Below, in pieces: positions 1 to 9,941 of a stretch of DNA of 64,000 bases. A model generated the notes under the pieces. The model was not told the DNA's origin and did not search any database. It worked only from the letters and a program-made list of their open reading frames with translations. Source of the stretch: Deinococcus metalli (GTDB lineage Bacteria > Deinococcota > Deinococci > Deinococcales > Deinococcaceae); assembly GCF_014201805.1 (NCBI RefSeq), contig NZ_JACHFK010000002.1:248001-312000 (forward strand), in the 5' to 3' direction. Position 1 is the first letter of the stretch. Each line of letters begins with the position of its first letter. The position numbers were made by a program, and so were the translations under genes.

Positions 1-1387
1 GCTGCACCGACTGCAGCGTCCGCGCCAGCTCCTCGGTCATCACGTTGATCGAGTCGACCACGTTGCCCAGCACGTCCTCGGTCACGGTGCCGCGCCGGGT
101 CAGGTCGCCGTCCGCGATCTCCATGGTCACGTCCAGGAAGGACCCGATGTGCTGCTGGAGCTGCTCGGCCTCGAACAGCTGGTACTCGCTGCGCTCCTGG
201 TTGCGGCGCAGTTCGGCCACGGCGGTGTTGAACGCGCGTGACAGCGTGCCCAGCTCGTCGTTCGAGGTCACGGGCACCTGCACGGCGAACTGCCCCTGTT
301 CCATGCGCTGCGAGGCGTGCGTGAGCAGCCGGATCGGCTGCGTGATGCGCCGCACGACGGTCAGCAGCAGCGCGCCGGCGGCCAGCAGGGCACCCAGCAC
401 CAGCACCGTGAGCAGCCCCAGCTTCAGGAGGTCCTGGCGCATGCGGTCGCGGATCTGCCGGTCCATCTCGACCACCACAGCGCGGTACTCGCGGTCGAGG
501 GTCTCCAGGCCCGCGCTGTAGGCCTTCAGCAGTGCGGGGGTGACCAGGCCGCTGGCGAGCGTCTGGTCGGTGAGGTCCAGCGCCTGCTGCGCCGCTGCGG
601 TGGCCGCGCCGCCGGCCTCGCCCAGCCGCTCCTTGAGATCCGGCTGCAGCGTGAACGCGCGGTTCAGGGCGATCTGGTAGGACGCCAGCGCGTCGGCCGC
701 CATGAACATGTTCCGCTCCGTGAGGCGGGCCTCCAGGCCCGCGCTGGACGGCTCGCGCAGCAGCGCCGCGTCCAGCGACAGCAGTTGCAGCTGGCGAGTG
801 AGCAGGGCCGCCTGCCGCGACGACGTGAGCAGCGACTCGATCACCGGGGAGCGTTCGAGGTCGAGCCCCGCCTCCGCGAAGATCGCCTCGGTCAGGGGCT
901 GCTGGTGGGTCTGCACCAGGGTCTGGTAGTTGTTGATCACCGTGAAGGTGTCGCGCGTGCGGGCGTAGTCCTGCAGGCTCTGCCACGACCTCTGCAGCGC
1001 GCCCAGCTGACCGGCGGCGTCACCGCCCAGCCGCTCTGTGAGGATGGCGAGGTTCGTGCGCGTGGCGTCCAGGCCCGCCCGGGTGGCGGCCGAGTCGCGC
1101 GCCACATGGCCGGACGTGAAGGCGTACAGGCCCGATTGCAGCGCCGCGAGGGTCGCGGCGTCCTGCAGGCCCCGCAGTTCGGCGGCCGATCGGCTGCCGG
1201 TCTGCAGGCCCTGGGACAGCTGCGACGCGCTCAGGCCGAGCACCGGGACGCCCAGCACCAGGGCCATCAGCCCCAGCTTCTGACCGACACTCAGCCGGTC
1301 GAGCCAGTGGTCCCGGCGCAGCGTGGCGCCTGGCCGCCCGTGGGCCGGGGTCGGCGCGAGGTCCGTCAGGGGGGTAATCGTGGTCAT
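1..1387 (-). CDS. Methyl-accepting chemotaxis protein (3' end beyond window)
   Basis: Membrane chemoreceptor that would signal through CheA/CheW. About 462 residues are visible; the reading frame is still open at base 1, so the cytoplasmic methylation and hairpin-tip region lies outside. One membrane segment near residues 30-50 follows a basic N-terminus, a long periplasmic sensor region (about 50-315) follows, then a second membrane segment (about 317-345). A HAMP domain comes next (motif RRITQPIRLLTHASQRM), and a second HAMP-like segment sits near the cut edge (EIADGDLTRRG). The start is ATG at 1387 with AAGGAG 7-8 nt upstream. It is the last visible gene of a same-strand run behind MHYT, CheY-like and CheW-like genes, so it is probably part of one chemosensory array. 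The ligand is unknown. Confidence 0.9.
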   Translation of the reverse strand, partial: MTTITPLTDLAPTPAHGRPGATLRRDHWLDRLSVGQKLGLMALVLGVPVLGLSASQLSQGLQTGSRSAAELRGLQDAATLAALQSGLYAFTSGHVARDSAATRAGLDATRTNLAILTERLGGDAAGQLGALQRSWQSLQDYARTRDTFTVINNYQTLVQTHQQPLTEAIFAEAGLDLERSPVIESLLTSSRQAALLTRQLQLLSLDAALLREPSSAGLEARLTERNMFMAADALASYQIALNRAFTLQPDLKERLGEAGGAATAAAQQALDLTDQTLASGLVTPALLKAYSAGLETLDREYRAVVVEMDRQIRDRMRQDLLKLGLLTVLVLGALLAAGALLLTVVRRITQPIRLLTHASQRMEQGQFAVQVPVTSNDELGTLSRAFNTAVAELRRNQERSEYQLFEAEQLQQHIGSFLDVTMEIADGDLTRRGTVTEDVLGNVVDSINVMTEELARTLQSVQ

Positions 1388-1457
1388 GCCTGGAACTCCT
1401 TCAGGGTCAGGGAAAACGGGCGGCGGATACCGGGGGTCATGGGCCGCGGTGCGGGAA

Positions 1458-1880
1458 TCACACGCGCTCGAGGTGCTGGCGCAGGGTCTGGACCAGCGCG
1501 GCGGGGTCCAGCGGCCTCACGAGGCGCTGGCCGGCGCCGTCGGGGGCGGGCACCGGCAGCGCCTCGCCGATCGGGGCGCCGCCCGGGACGCCGGGCAGGC
1601 GGGACAGCCCCAGGGTGCGGTCGGCGGGCAGGGCCACCGCCTCGCCCTGCACCTCGATCACAACGTGCAGGGACGCGCCGGCGTGCCCGGGCGCGCCCAG
1701 CAGGTGCGCGAGGTTCACGACCGGCACGGCGCGGCCGTGGATCACGCTCAGGCCCAGCAGCAGGGGCGCCGCGACGGGCAGGCCGGTGGTGGCGCCCGCC
1801 TCCAGCACCTCGCAGCGTGCGCCGTCGGCGGGAATGGCCAGGGCCTCTCCGGCGAGTTCCACCAGCAGCGCGCGCGTCAC
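1458..1880 (-). CDS. CheW-like coupling domain protein
   Basis: A 140-residue single-domain protein with the CheW/CheA-regulatory beta-barrel pattern: an N-terminal strand (LLVELAGEALAIPAD) and the conserved segment around residues 45-62 (LSVIHGRAVPVVNLAHLLG), where CheW proteins have a G-R-x-x-P-V-x-x-L motif. CheW bridges chemoreceptors and CheA kinase. The gene lies 7 nt after the receiver gene and 70 nt before the chemoreceptor, all on the minus strand, which fits an adaptor for that receptor. Sequence identity to classical CheW is low, so it could be a divergent coupling protein of a type IV pilus or alternative-function system. Confidence 0.75.
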   Translation of the reverse strand: MTRALLVELAGEALAIPADGARCEVLEAGATTGLPVAAPLLLGLSVIHGRAVPVVNLAHLLGAPGHAGASLHVVIEVQGEAVALPADRTLGLSRLPGVPGGAPIGEALPVPAPDGAGQRLVRPLDPAALVQTLRQHLERV

Positions 1881-1887
1881 GAGAGCC

Positions 1888-2250
1888 TCAGTTCACGTGC
1901 CGGGACACGATGCCCAGCACCTGCTCGGGGGTGTACGGCTTCACGACGTAGTCCACGGCACCCTGGCGCAGGCCCCACTTGACGTCCGTGTCGTTGCCCT
2001 TGCTGGACACGAAGATGACCTTCAGGTTGCTGAGCTCCGGCGTGCGCTTCATGGCGCGGGCCACGTCGTAGCCGCTGCGGCCGGGCATCACGACGTCGAT
2101 CATGGCGAGGTCCGGCTGGTCACGCAGCGCGGTGTCCACGGCCGCCTCGGGGTCCGTGATGGCGGTGATGACGTGGTTCGCGGGCCGCAGGGCGGCGGCG
2201 AGGAAGTTCAGGTCAGCCTGGGAATCGTCAATGATCAGGATGCGGGCCAT
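1888..2250 (-). CDS. Single-domain CheY/PilH-like response regulator
   Basis: A 120-residue stand-alone receiver domain. The acidic pair is D8-D9, the likely phospho-acceptor is D52 in AMIDVVMPG, S82 occupies the switch Ser/Thr site and K104 lies in VVKPYT. There is no output domain, so it acts by protein-protein contact, as CheY or PilH/PilG proteins do. It follows the MHYT membrane-protein gene by about 60 nt and precedes the CheW-like gene by 7 nt. AAGGAGG lies just upstream of the ATG. Whether it controls flagella, pili or another output cannot be told, because no motility gene is in the window. Confidence 0.9.
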   Translation of the reverse strand: MARILIIDDSQADLNFLAAALRPANHVITAITDPEAAVDTALRDQPDLAMIDVVMPGRSGYDVARAMKRTPELSNLKVIFVSSKGNDTDVKWGLRQGAVDYVVKPYTPEQVLGIVSRHVN

Positions 2251-2310
2251 GGTCGGGCCTCCTTGGAGTGGGGGAGCGGGGGCGGAGAACGGTGCGGGGT
2301 GGCGGCGGTG

Positions 2311-3108
2311 TCAGCCGGTGGCGGCGTCCAGATGGGCGGTCGATTCGCCGGTGTCCATCGCAATGCTGGTCACGGCCAGACCGAGCAGCAGGAAAGTCAC
2401 CACACCGACCACCAGAGCGAGCAGGCTGGGATCGGCGCCGTGCGCGGCCATGCGGCTCGGTTCGGCGTTCGGGTCGATGACGTAGTGCAGGGCGGCCATG
2501 CCGGTGTAGTGCATGCCGGTGATCGCCACGCCCATGACCAGGGCGGCCAGCGCCTTGGCGCCGTACAGCGTGGCCCGCTTCTGCTGCGCGGCCCAGCTGC
2601 TGGCCAGCAGGCCGAACAGCAGGAGCGCGACCATGCTGGCCCCGACGGCGATGGCGACCGACGCGAGCAGCGGGGCCCACACCAGCTCGACGGTGGTGCC
2701 GGGTATGCGGTAGGCGGCCATGCCGAGGTAGTGCATGGCCGAGATGCCGCTCCCGGCGACCGCGCCGGCCAGCGCGAGGCGGCCCAGGGTCAGCGGGCCG
2801 GCGTGCAGGATGCGCAGCGCCGGGTAGACCAGCGCCACGGCGGCCAGACCTGACAGGGCCGTAGGCAGCAGCTCGAACGTGGAGGGCATGTTGCTGTGCA
2901 GGGCGAGCATGCCGATGAAGTGCATGGCCCAGATCCCGTAACCGAGCAGCAGGGCCTGGGCGATCTGCCAGAAGTGGCCGGAGCCGATGGCCTGGGCGCG
3001 TCCGGCCCGCCCGGCGAGCTCCAGCGAGATGAACGAGGTGAGGGTCGCGATCACGTACGACAGCCCGACGTAACTGGCACTCCATGTCTGGATGAGCGGA
3101 TGTTCCAT
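2311..3108 (-). CDS. MHYT-domain integral membrane sensor protein
   Basis: About 265 residues with seven predicted membrane segments and the three hallmark MHYT-type motifs: MHFIGM, MHYLGM and MHYTGM. These are proposed to bind copper or sense O2, CO or NO. In most proteins MHYT is fused to GGDEF/EAL or kinase output domains; here the protein ends after the membrane part, so the output must be in trans. The neighbouring receiver, CheW-like and chemoreceptor genes on the same strand are the obvious partners. The start MEHPLIQ (ATG at 3108) was chosen because MHYT proteins typically begin just before the first membrane helix. Longer starts exist upstream (3141, 3171), and the ribosome site is weak. 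Confidence 0.85.
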   Translation of the reverse strand: MEHPLIQTWSASYVGLSYVIATLTSFISLELAGRAGRAQAIGSGHFWQIAQALLLGYGIWAMHFIGMLALHSNMPSTFELLPTALSGLAAVALVYPALRILHAGPLTLGRLALAGAVAGSGISAMHYLGMAAYRIPGTTVELVWAPLLASVAIAVGASMVALLLFGLLASSWAAQQKRATLYGAKALAALVMGVAITGMHYTGMAALHYVIDPNAEPSRMAAHGADPSLLALVVGVVTFLLLGLAVTSIAMDTGESTAHLDAATG

Positions 3109-3233
3109 GGTGGCCTGACCGTAGGACAGCCACCCACACATGTTTCTTACATGTGCCGTTCTGGAGGGCAAATTCCAAGTTTTTCACACAGATGGCATTT
3201 CGGTCCCGGCGCCGTGTCCGTTGTCGTCCACAA

Positions 3234-3263
3234 TTGACGCGCACGTACACTTCTGGCTATGCT
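3234..3263 (+). promoter_or_regulatory. Sigma70-type promoter for the acyl-CoA operon
   Basis: TTGACG (3234-3239), 18-nt spacer, TATGCT (3258-3263). Transcription would start near 3270, ahead of the SDR gene at 3310. The ATG inside the -10 box would extend that frame, but it cannot be a translation start if this promoter is used. Confidence 0.6.
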
Positions 3264-3309
3264 GGCGGCACCGTCACGTCCCCGGAGGTTTCCCGATGAA
3301 GGCTCCCCT

Positions 3310-4082
<773 letters not shown>

Positions 4083-4086
<4 letters not shown>

Positions 4087-4517
4087 CGGGTTCCGGGCTG
4101 GACTCTCCCGCGGCCCTGGAACTCGTCCGGCGCGGCGTCCACGCCAGCGCCTACACCACCGCCATGGGCACGCGCCTGCGCCACTTCGAACCCGGGCGGG
4201 TCGAGATCGAACTCGATCTGCGGCCCGATCTGACCCAGCACCACGGGCAGGCACACGGCGCCGTGATCGGCCACATCGCGGACACCGTCAGTGCGTGGGC
4301 AGCGTCCAGCGTCGCCGGCGACGTCGTCACGGCCGAATACAAGATCAACTTCCTGACCGCCGCGCGTGGTGAGGTGCTGTGGGGGCGGGGCGACGTGCTG
4401 CGTGCCGGACGGCGGCAGGTCATCGTCCGAGCCGACGTGTATGCCACCCACGCCGGGCGCGACACGCATGTCGCCACCGCCCTCGCCACCATCGCTCCCG
4501 TCGGGGGGCCGGCGTGA
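4083..4517 (+). CDS. PaaI-family hotdog thioesterase
   Basis: A 144-residue single hotdog domain. The segment LTQHHGQAHGAVIGHIADTV carries the PaaI-type H-G-x-x-x-G-x-x-x-D pattern used to hydrolyse acyl- or phenylacyl-CoA thioesters. It starts inside the stop of the SDR (ATGA) and its own stop overlaps the next ATG by one base (TGATG). The enzyme probably relieves CoA trapping or acts on end products of the degradation operon; substrate chain length cannot be read from sequence. Confidence 0.88.
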
Positions 4518-4966
4518 TGCGTCCAGACGAACTCGCCGCCCACGTGGGCCAGCCGGTCGCCCTCTCCGAGTGGATCGAGATCACCCAGGACCGCATCGAC
4601 GCCTTCGCGGACGCCACGGGCGATCACCAGTTCATCCACGTCGACCCGGAGCGGGCCGCGCAGGGTCCCTTCGGCACCACCATCGCCCACGGCTTCCTGA
4701 CCCTGTCGCTGCTGGCGGGCGACTTCATGACGCGCGGCGGCGCGCCGCATATCGATGGTGCACGTCTGACCGTCAACTACGGCCTGAACCGCGTGCGCTT
4801 CATCACGCCCGTGCGGGTCGGCGCGCGGCTGCGCAACCGCGCCGTGCTCCAGGCCGCCGAACCCGGCGACGGCTACGTGCAGATCACCGTGCTGAATACC
4901 ATCGAGATCGACGGCGAGGCCCGGCCTGCGTGCACCGCCGAGAGCGTGTTCCGGGTGTACGTGTGA
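4517..4966 (+). CDS. MaoC-like (R)-specific enoyl-CoA hydratase
   Basis: A 149-residue single-hotdog hydratase. The hydratase-2 signature is clear: DATGDHQFIHVDPERA, with catalytic Asp and His, followed by TTIAHGFLTLSL. It would hydrate trans-2-enoyl-CoA made by the acyl-CoA dehydrogenase encoded two genes downstream. The ATG at 4517 shares one base with the preceding stop. Length matches stand-alone PhaJ/MaoC proteins. Confidence 0.9.
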   Translation: MRPDELAAHVGQPVALSEWIEITQDRIDAFADATGDHQFIHVDPERAAQGPFGTTIAHGFLTLSLLAGDFMTRGGAPHIDGARLTVNYGLNRVRFITPVRVGARLRNRAVLQAAEPGDGYVQITVLNTIEIDGEARPACTAESVFRVYV

Positions 4967-4973
4967 CCGGCCT

Positions 4974-5314
4974 GTGAAGCCCGGCACGGTCTACACCCTG
5001 GAGCGTGGCGCGGAGGTGCTCGGCACCCTGACGGTCACGGACACTGCGGGCTTCGCGGTGCACGCGACCTTCGAGGCCACGCCCGCCTTCGCGCCCTACC
5101 GCGTGCTGTTCGACGAGGACGCCCGGCTGGCCCAGCACCTCGCGGCCGATCCCGACCCTGCGCTGCTGGAGGCGGCGGAGGCCTTTCTGGACAGCATCGT
5201 GGCCCTCGGCCTCGTGCTGCGGGGTCAGGGCGGCACCGGCCACCGCACCTTTCTGATCGGCATCGAGGGTGACAGCGCCCACTTCCGCCCCCTGAGTCCC
5301 GAGGAGGAACCCCT

Positions 5315-5318
<4 letters not shown>
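4974..5318 (+). CDS. Conserved-looking 114-residue protein of unknown function
   Basis: No family recognised. It starts with GTG 7 nt after the maoC stop and ends in an ATGA overlap with the acyl-CoA dehydrogenase gene, so its place inside the operon is firm. The sequence is acidic and soluble, with beta-rich N-terminal stretches ([19 protein letters not shown]) and a helix around residues 60-85; no membrane segment or cysteine. It may be a small accessory subunit of the pathway, which is inference from position only. Confidence 0.7.
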
Positions 5319-6619
<1,301 letters not shown>

Positions 6620-6648
6620 GCGGCGAGGCGACCAAGGTGGTTTCTCTT

Positions 6649-6678
6649 GGTGTGAATGTGAGGACGGCTGTATGAAGG
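6649..6678 (+). promoter_or_regulatory. Possible promoter before the CbrC-like gene
   Basis: TTGGTG (6649-6654), 18 nt, TATGAA (6673-6678), 20 nt before the ATG at 6698. The match is moderate. It would let the inserted gene be expressed independently of the acyl-CoA operon. Confidence 0.35.
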
Positions 6679-6697
6679 ATGCCTCCAACTTTGACTC

Positions 6698-7228
6698 ATG
6701 ACTGATCCACTCCCGGACTTCCGGTACTACGCCGATCCATATGGCGACCGGACAATCATCGAAGAGGACATCACGTGTCGGGTCTGTGGTGCCCAACGCG
6801 CATGGAAATATGATGGCGTTCTCTACGCCGCTGATGAGCTGGACGCAATCTGCCCGTGGTGCGTCGCGAATGGCCACGCAGCGGAGAAGTTCGACGGATG
6901 TTTCCAAGATGTCATGTTCCCTGAAGCCGCCAGTGAAGAGAGCGTTCTATGGGTGCTGATGCGGACGCCATCGGTGGCGAGCTGGAACCCATTCGAGTGG
7001 CCGGAGCATTGTGGTGAGTGCTGCCGATACATTGGGGATCTGAGAAATCACCGCCATCCGGGCTACATCGAGAGCGCTAGTGTTCAGACTGACCTGTTTG
7101 AGATTTCCCGGAAGACGGGGCTGACCAGGGACGAGGTGCTGTCTTGGGCAGACACAGGATCGATCTACCTGCGATTGTTTCAGTGCGTCCAGTGCGGTAC
7201 TTATCGGGTGATCCTCGATCTTGACTGA
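6698..7228 (+). CDS. CbrC-like protein (UPF0167 family)
   Basis: A 176-residue cytosolic protein. The N-terminus LPDFRYYADPYG, the C27-x2-C30 pair, the ICPWCVANGHAAEKFDG block (C52-x2-C55) and a late CVQCG pair are hallmarks of the CbrC/UPF0167 family. In E. coli cbrC is linked to colicin E2 tolerance; the biochemical role is unknown, and metal binding by the Cys pairs is likely. Base composition is visibly lower in GC than the flanking genes, and it separates two parts of an otherwise tightly overlapped catabolic operon. This suggests a later insertion. Confidence 0.85.
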   Translation: MTDPLPDFRYYADPYGDRTIIEEDITCRVCGAQRAWKYDGVLYAADELDAICPWCVANGHAAEKFDGCFQDVMFPEAASEESVLWVLMRTPSVASWNPFEWPEHCGECCRYIGDLRNHRHPGYIESASVQTDLFEISRKTGLTRDEVLSWADTGSIYLRLFQCVQCGTYRVILDLD

Positions 7229-7243
7229 GGCAAGGAGGAAGTC

Positions 7244-8044
7244 ATGGAATTCAAGGACAGAGTGATTGTCGTGACCGGCGCGGCCTCCGGGATCGGGCTG
7301 GCCCTGGCGGCCCGCTTCGTGCGTGAGGGCGCGACCGTGATTGCTTCCGACCGGAACGCGGAAGGAGGTGCGGCGCGGGCTGCGGAGATCGGAGCGCGGT
7401 TCGTCGCGGCGGACGTGGGGCAGGAAGCGGACGTCAAGGCCCTGATCGATGACGTGCTGGCGACCGAGGGCCGTATCGACCTGCTCTGCTCGAATGCCGG
7501 GATCGGGGTGGGGGAAGGCCCGGAGACGCCGGACAAACAGTGGGACCTGATCCACCGCGTGAACGTGATGAGCCACGTCTGGGCGGCCCGGCACGTGCTG
7601 CCGCACATGCTCGCGCGCGGCGAGGGCTACCTGCTGAACACGGCGTCGGCGGCGGGCCTGCTCACGGAACTGCACTCCGCACCGTACGCGGTCACCAAAC
7701 ACGCGGCGCTCGCCTTCGCGGAATGGCTGGCGATCACGTACGGCGACCGGGGCATCCGGGTGGCGGCGCTGTGCCCCGAGGGCGTGTGGACGCCGATGAT
7801 CCAGAACACGCCGCTGCTCCAGCAGACCGCGATCAGCACCGACGACCTCGTCGAGGCGACGCTGGAGGTGCTGCGCCGCGACGGCTTCCTGATCGTGACG
7901 CACCCCACCACGCTGAAGTCCTTTCAGAACAAGGCCAATGACTACGACGTGTGGATCAGCAAGATGCGTCATCTGCGCACCAAGGCGATGGCGCTGCTGG
8001 CCGCGCAGGTTCACGGCGCGGCCCCAGGCGGCGGGCAGCCGTGA
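7244..8044 (+). CDS. SDR-family oxidoreductase (second in acyl-CoA operon)
   Basis: A 266-residue classical SDR: TGAASGIG near residue 11, NAG near 86, catalytic YAVTK. The C-terminal region replaces the usual TGxxxxVDGG tail with a longer basic end (WISKMRHLRTKAMALL). This resembles SDRs found next to acyl-CoA dehydrogenase and APH-like kinase genes. A strong AAGGAGGAA ribosome site precedes the ATG. The end overlaps the kinase start by GTGA. Probably a hydroxyacyl-CoA or alcohol dehydrogenase in the same pathway. Confidence 0.9.
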   Translation: MEFKDRVIVVTGAASGIGLALAARFVREGATVIASDRNAEGGAARAAEIGARFVAADVGQEADVKALIDDVLATEGRIDLLCSNAGIGVGEGPETPDKQWDLIHRVNVMSHVWAARHVLPHMLARGEGYLLNTASAAGLLTELHSAPYAVTKHAALAFAEWLAITYGDRGIRVAALCPEGVWTPMIQNTPLLQQTAISTDDLVEATLEVLRRDGFLIVTHPTTLKSFQNKANDYDVWISKMRHLRTKAMALLAAQVHGAAPGGGQP

Positions 8045-9174
8045 CGACGGGAGACACCGCGCCCGTCCGGCCCGGCGAGGAGCTGCCGCTGGACGCGCTG
8101 CGGGAGGCCCTGCGCGGCCGCGTGGCGGGAGACGTCGACGCGCTGAGCGTGGAGCAGTTTCCCGGCGGCTTCTCGAACCTCACCTATCTCGTGCGGGCCG
8201 GAGAGCAGGAGTATGTGCTGCGCCGCGCGCCGCTGGGGCCGGTCCCCAGGGGCGCGCACGACATGGCGCGCGAGGCCCAGCTGCTGTCGCGGGTCGCGCC
8301 GGTGCTGCCGGTCGCGCCCCGCCCCGCGCTGCTCGTCGAGGACGCCTCGGTGATCGGCGCGCCCTTTTACCTGATGGAGCGCCGGCACGGAGTGGTGGTG
8401 CGCTCGGCGCTGCCTCCCGCATATGCGGCCATGCCCGACGCGCCGGCTCGCCTGTCGGAAGCGCTCGTGGACACGCTGGCCGACCTGCATGCCGTGGACA
8501 TCGACGCGGCGGGCCTGCGCGAAATCGGCAAACCGGAGGGCTTCAACGCTCGGCAGGTCTCGGGCTGGGCGGGCCGCTGGCGCCGGGCGCGGGAGGCCCT
8601 GAAGGACACCGGCGACCTGCCGCCGCCCGCCGTCCTGCGCGACGAACTGGTGATCGCGTGGCTGGAAGCGCACACGCCGCCGGAGAGCGCGCACACGCTG
8701 GTGCACAACGATTTCAAGCTCGACAACGTGATGCTCGATCCGGCCGATCCCGGCACCGTCACGGCGCTGCTCGACTGGGAGATGACCACCGTGGGCGATC
8801 CACTGGTCGATCTGGGCCTGACCCTGACGTACTGGACCATGCCCGAGCAGCCGGGCCGCGCGCCGAGCGCGGTGGGCGCGCACGTGCCGGGCTTCCTGGG
8901 CCGCGAGGCCATGGTCGCCCGCTACGAGATCCGGAGTGGTCGTCACGTGACGAGCAGCCTGCCGTGGTACGAGGTGCTGGGCCACTTCAAGCTCGCGGTC
9001 ATCGTCATCCAGATCTTCGCGCGCTACCGGGCGGGGCAGACGAACGACCCGCGGTTCGCGCCGCTGGCTGGGCAGGCCGAGTGGTTGATGCGCGAGGCGT
9101 GGCGGCGCATCACCATGCTGTCGGACGTGCAGGGCGGGGGAGACGTCACGCCCGCAGGCGAGCCGCCCGCGTGA
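8041..9174 (+). CDS. APH-like phosphotransferase (ACAD10/11 kinase-domain type)
   Basis: A 377-residue aminoglycoside-phosphotransferase-fold kinase. Catalytic loop HNDFKLDNVML (D224 as base) and metal-binding LLDWEM (D245) are intact, as is the N-terminal GGFSNLTYLV nucleotide loop. The fold and the following TTVGDPLVDLGLTLTYW pattern match the kinase domain fused to acyl-CoA dehydrogenases in ACAD10/ACAD11, thought to phosphorylate 4-hydroxyacyl-CoA during 4-hydroxy acid breakdown. The GTG start at 8041 overlaps the previous stop; its own stop overlaps the next GTG. Adjacency to the dehydrogenase supports that function but does not prove it. Confidence 0.87.
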   Translation: MTTGDTAPVRPGEELPLDALREALRGRVAGDVDALSVEQFPGGFSNLTYLVRAGEQEYVLRRAPLGPVPRGAHDMAREAQLLSRVAPVLPVAPRPALLVEDASVIGAPFYLMERRHGVVVRSALPPAYAAMPDAPARLSEALVDTLADLHAVDIDAAGLREIGKPEGFNARQVSGWAGRWRRAREALKDTGDLPPPAVLRDELVIAWLEAHTPPESAHTLVHNDFKLDNVMLDPADPGTVTALLDWEMTTVGDPLVDLGLTLTYWTMPEQPGRAPSAVGAHVPGFLGREAMVARYEIRSGRHVTSSLPWYEVLGHFKLAVIVIQIFARYRAGQTNDPRFAPLAGQAEWLMREAWRRITMLSDVQGGGDVTPAGEPPA

Positions 9175-9863
9175 GCGAACTCCTCCTGGTGCGGCACGGA
9201 CAGGCCACGCCCTTCGAAGCCGACACGGACCGCCTGTCTCCGCTGGGCGAGGCCCAGGCCCGCGCGGTGGGCGACGCGCTGAGGGCAGACGGCGTGCGTC
9301 CTACGCACGTCCTGCACGGTGCACTGGTGCGGCAGCGGCGCACCGCCGACCTCGCCGCCGCGCTGGAGTGGCCCGCGCCGGCGCTGGATGCCCGGCTGTC
9401 GGAATACGACGGCGACGGCCTGGTGAACGTGCTGGCCCCGCTCCTCGCCGCCCGTGATCCGGTGGTCGCCCGGCTCGCCGCGACGTTCCGGGCAGCGGCC
9501 CCGGCCGAGCGCAACCGCGCGTTTCAGACGTATCTGGAAGCCGTCGCCGCGGGCTGGCAGGCCGGCACGCTGACCCACCCCGACGTCGAGGACTGGGCCA
9601 CCTTCCGTGCCCGCGTGCGCGCCGCGCTGGACGATCTCTTGCGGCTGCCCTCCGGTTCCACGGTGCTGGCGTTCACCAGCGGCGGCGTCATCGGCCTCAC
9701 GGTCGCGCTGGCGCTGGACGCGCCGGACACCACGGCCCTGGCCCTGAACTGGCGGGTGAAGAACGGCAGCGTCACCCGCCTGACCTTCGGCCGGGGCCGC
9801 GTCAGCCTCGATTCATTCAACGAGGTGCACCACCTGCCGCCGGACCGGCGCTCCTGGCGCTAG
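9171..9863 (+). CDS. Histidine phosphatase superfamily protein
   Basis: A 230-residue phosphoglycerate-mutase-fold phosphatase. The N-terminal LLVRHGQ carries the RHG motif (R8, H9), and a second conserved region (TSGGVIGL) is present, although the usual second His is replaced by SGG. It starts with GTG overlapping the kinase stop (GTGA). Placed directly after the kinase, it may remove a phosphate added in the pathway or simply recycle a by-product. It ends in a strong bidirectional terminator. Confidence 0.85.
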   Translation: MSELLLVRHGQATPFEADTDRLSPLGEAQARAVGDALRADGVRPTHVLHGALVRQRRTADLAAALEWPAPALDARLSEYDGDGLVNVLAPLLAARDPVVARLAATFRAAAPAERNRAFQTYLEAVAAGWQAGTLTHPDVEDWATFRARVRAALDDLLRLPSGSTVLAFTSGGVIGLTVALALDAPDTTALALNWRVKNGSVTRLTFGRGRVSLDSFNEVHHLPPDRRSWR

Positions 9864-9897
9864 CACCGGCGCCGGCCCGTGCGCCGGGCAAACGAGG

Positions 9898-9928
9898 AGG
9901 GAGTGGTCGGCCGTCGCCGCCACTCCCT
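9898..9928. terminator. Bidirectional terminator between convergent operons
   Basis: Perfect 9-bp stem: AGGGAGTGG (9898-9906) pairs with CCACTCCCT (9920-9928) around a 13-nt loop. It lies between the stop of the phosphatase (plus) and the stop of the secreted protein gene (minus). A second shorter GC hairpin precedes it (9866-9888). Confidence 0.7.
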
Positions 9929-9941
9929 GTCCTGTGTGAAG

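Noticed and set aside
317..1951. Long plus-strand open frame over the chemoreceptor region
   Set aside because: Antisense shadow in high-GC DNA; Arg/Gln-rich with no family features, while the minus strand encodes a clear HAMP-containing receptor.
3259..3309. Upstream in-frame ATG for the first SDR
   Set aside because: It lies within the TATGCT -10 box; SDR homology begins at the methionine at 3310.
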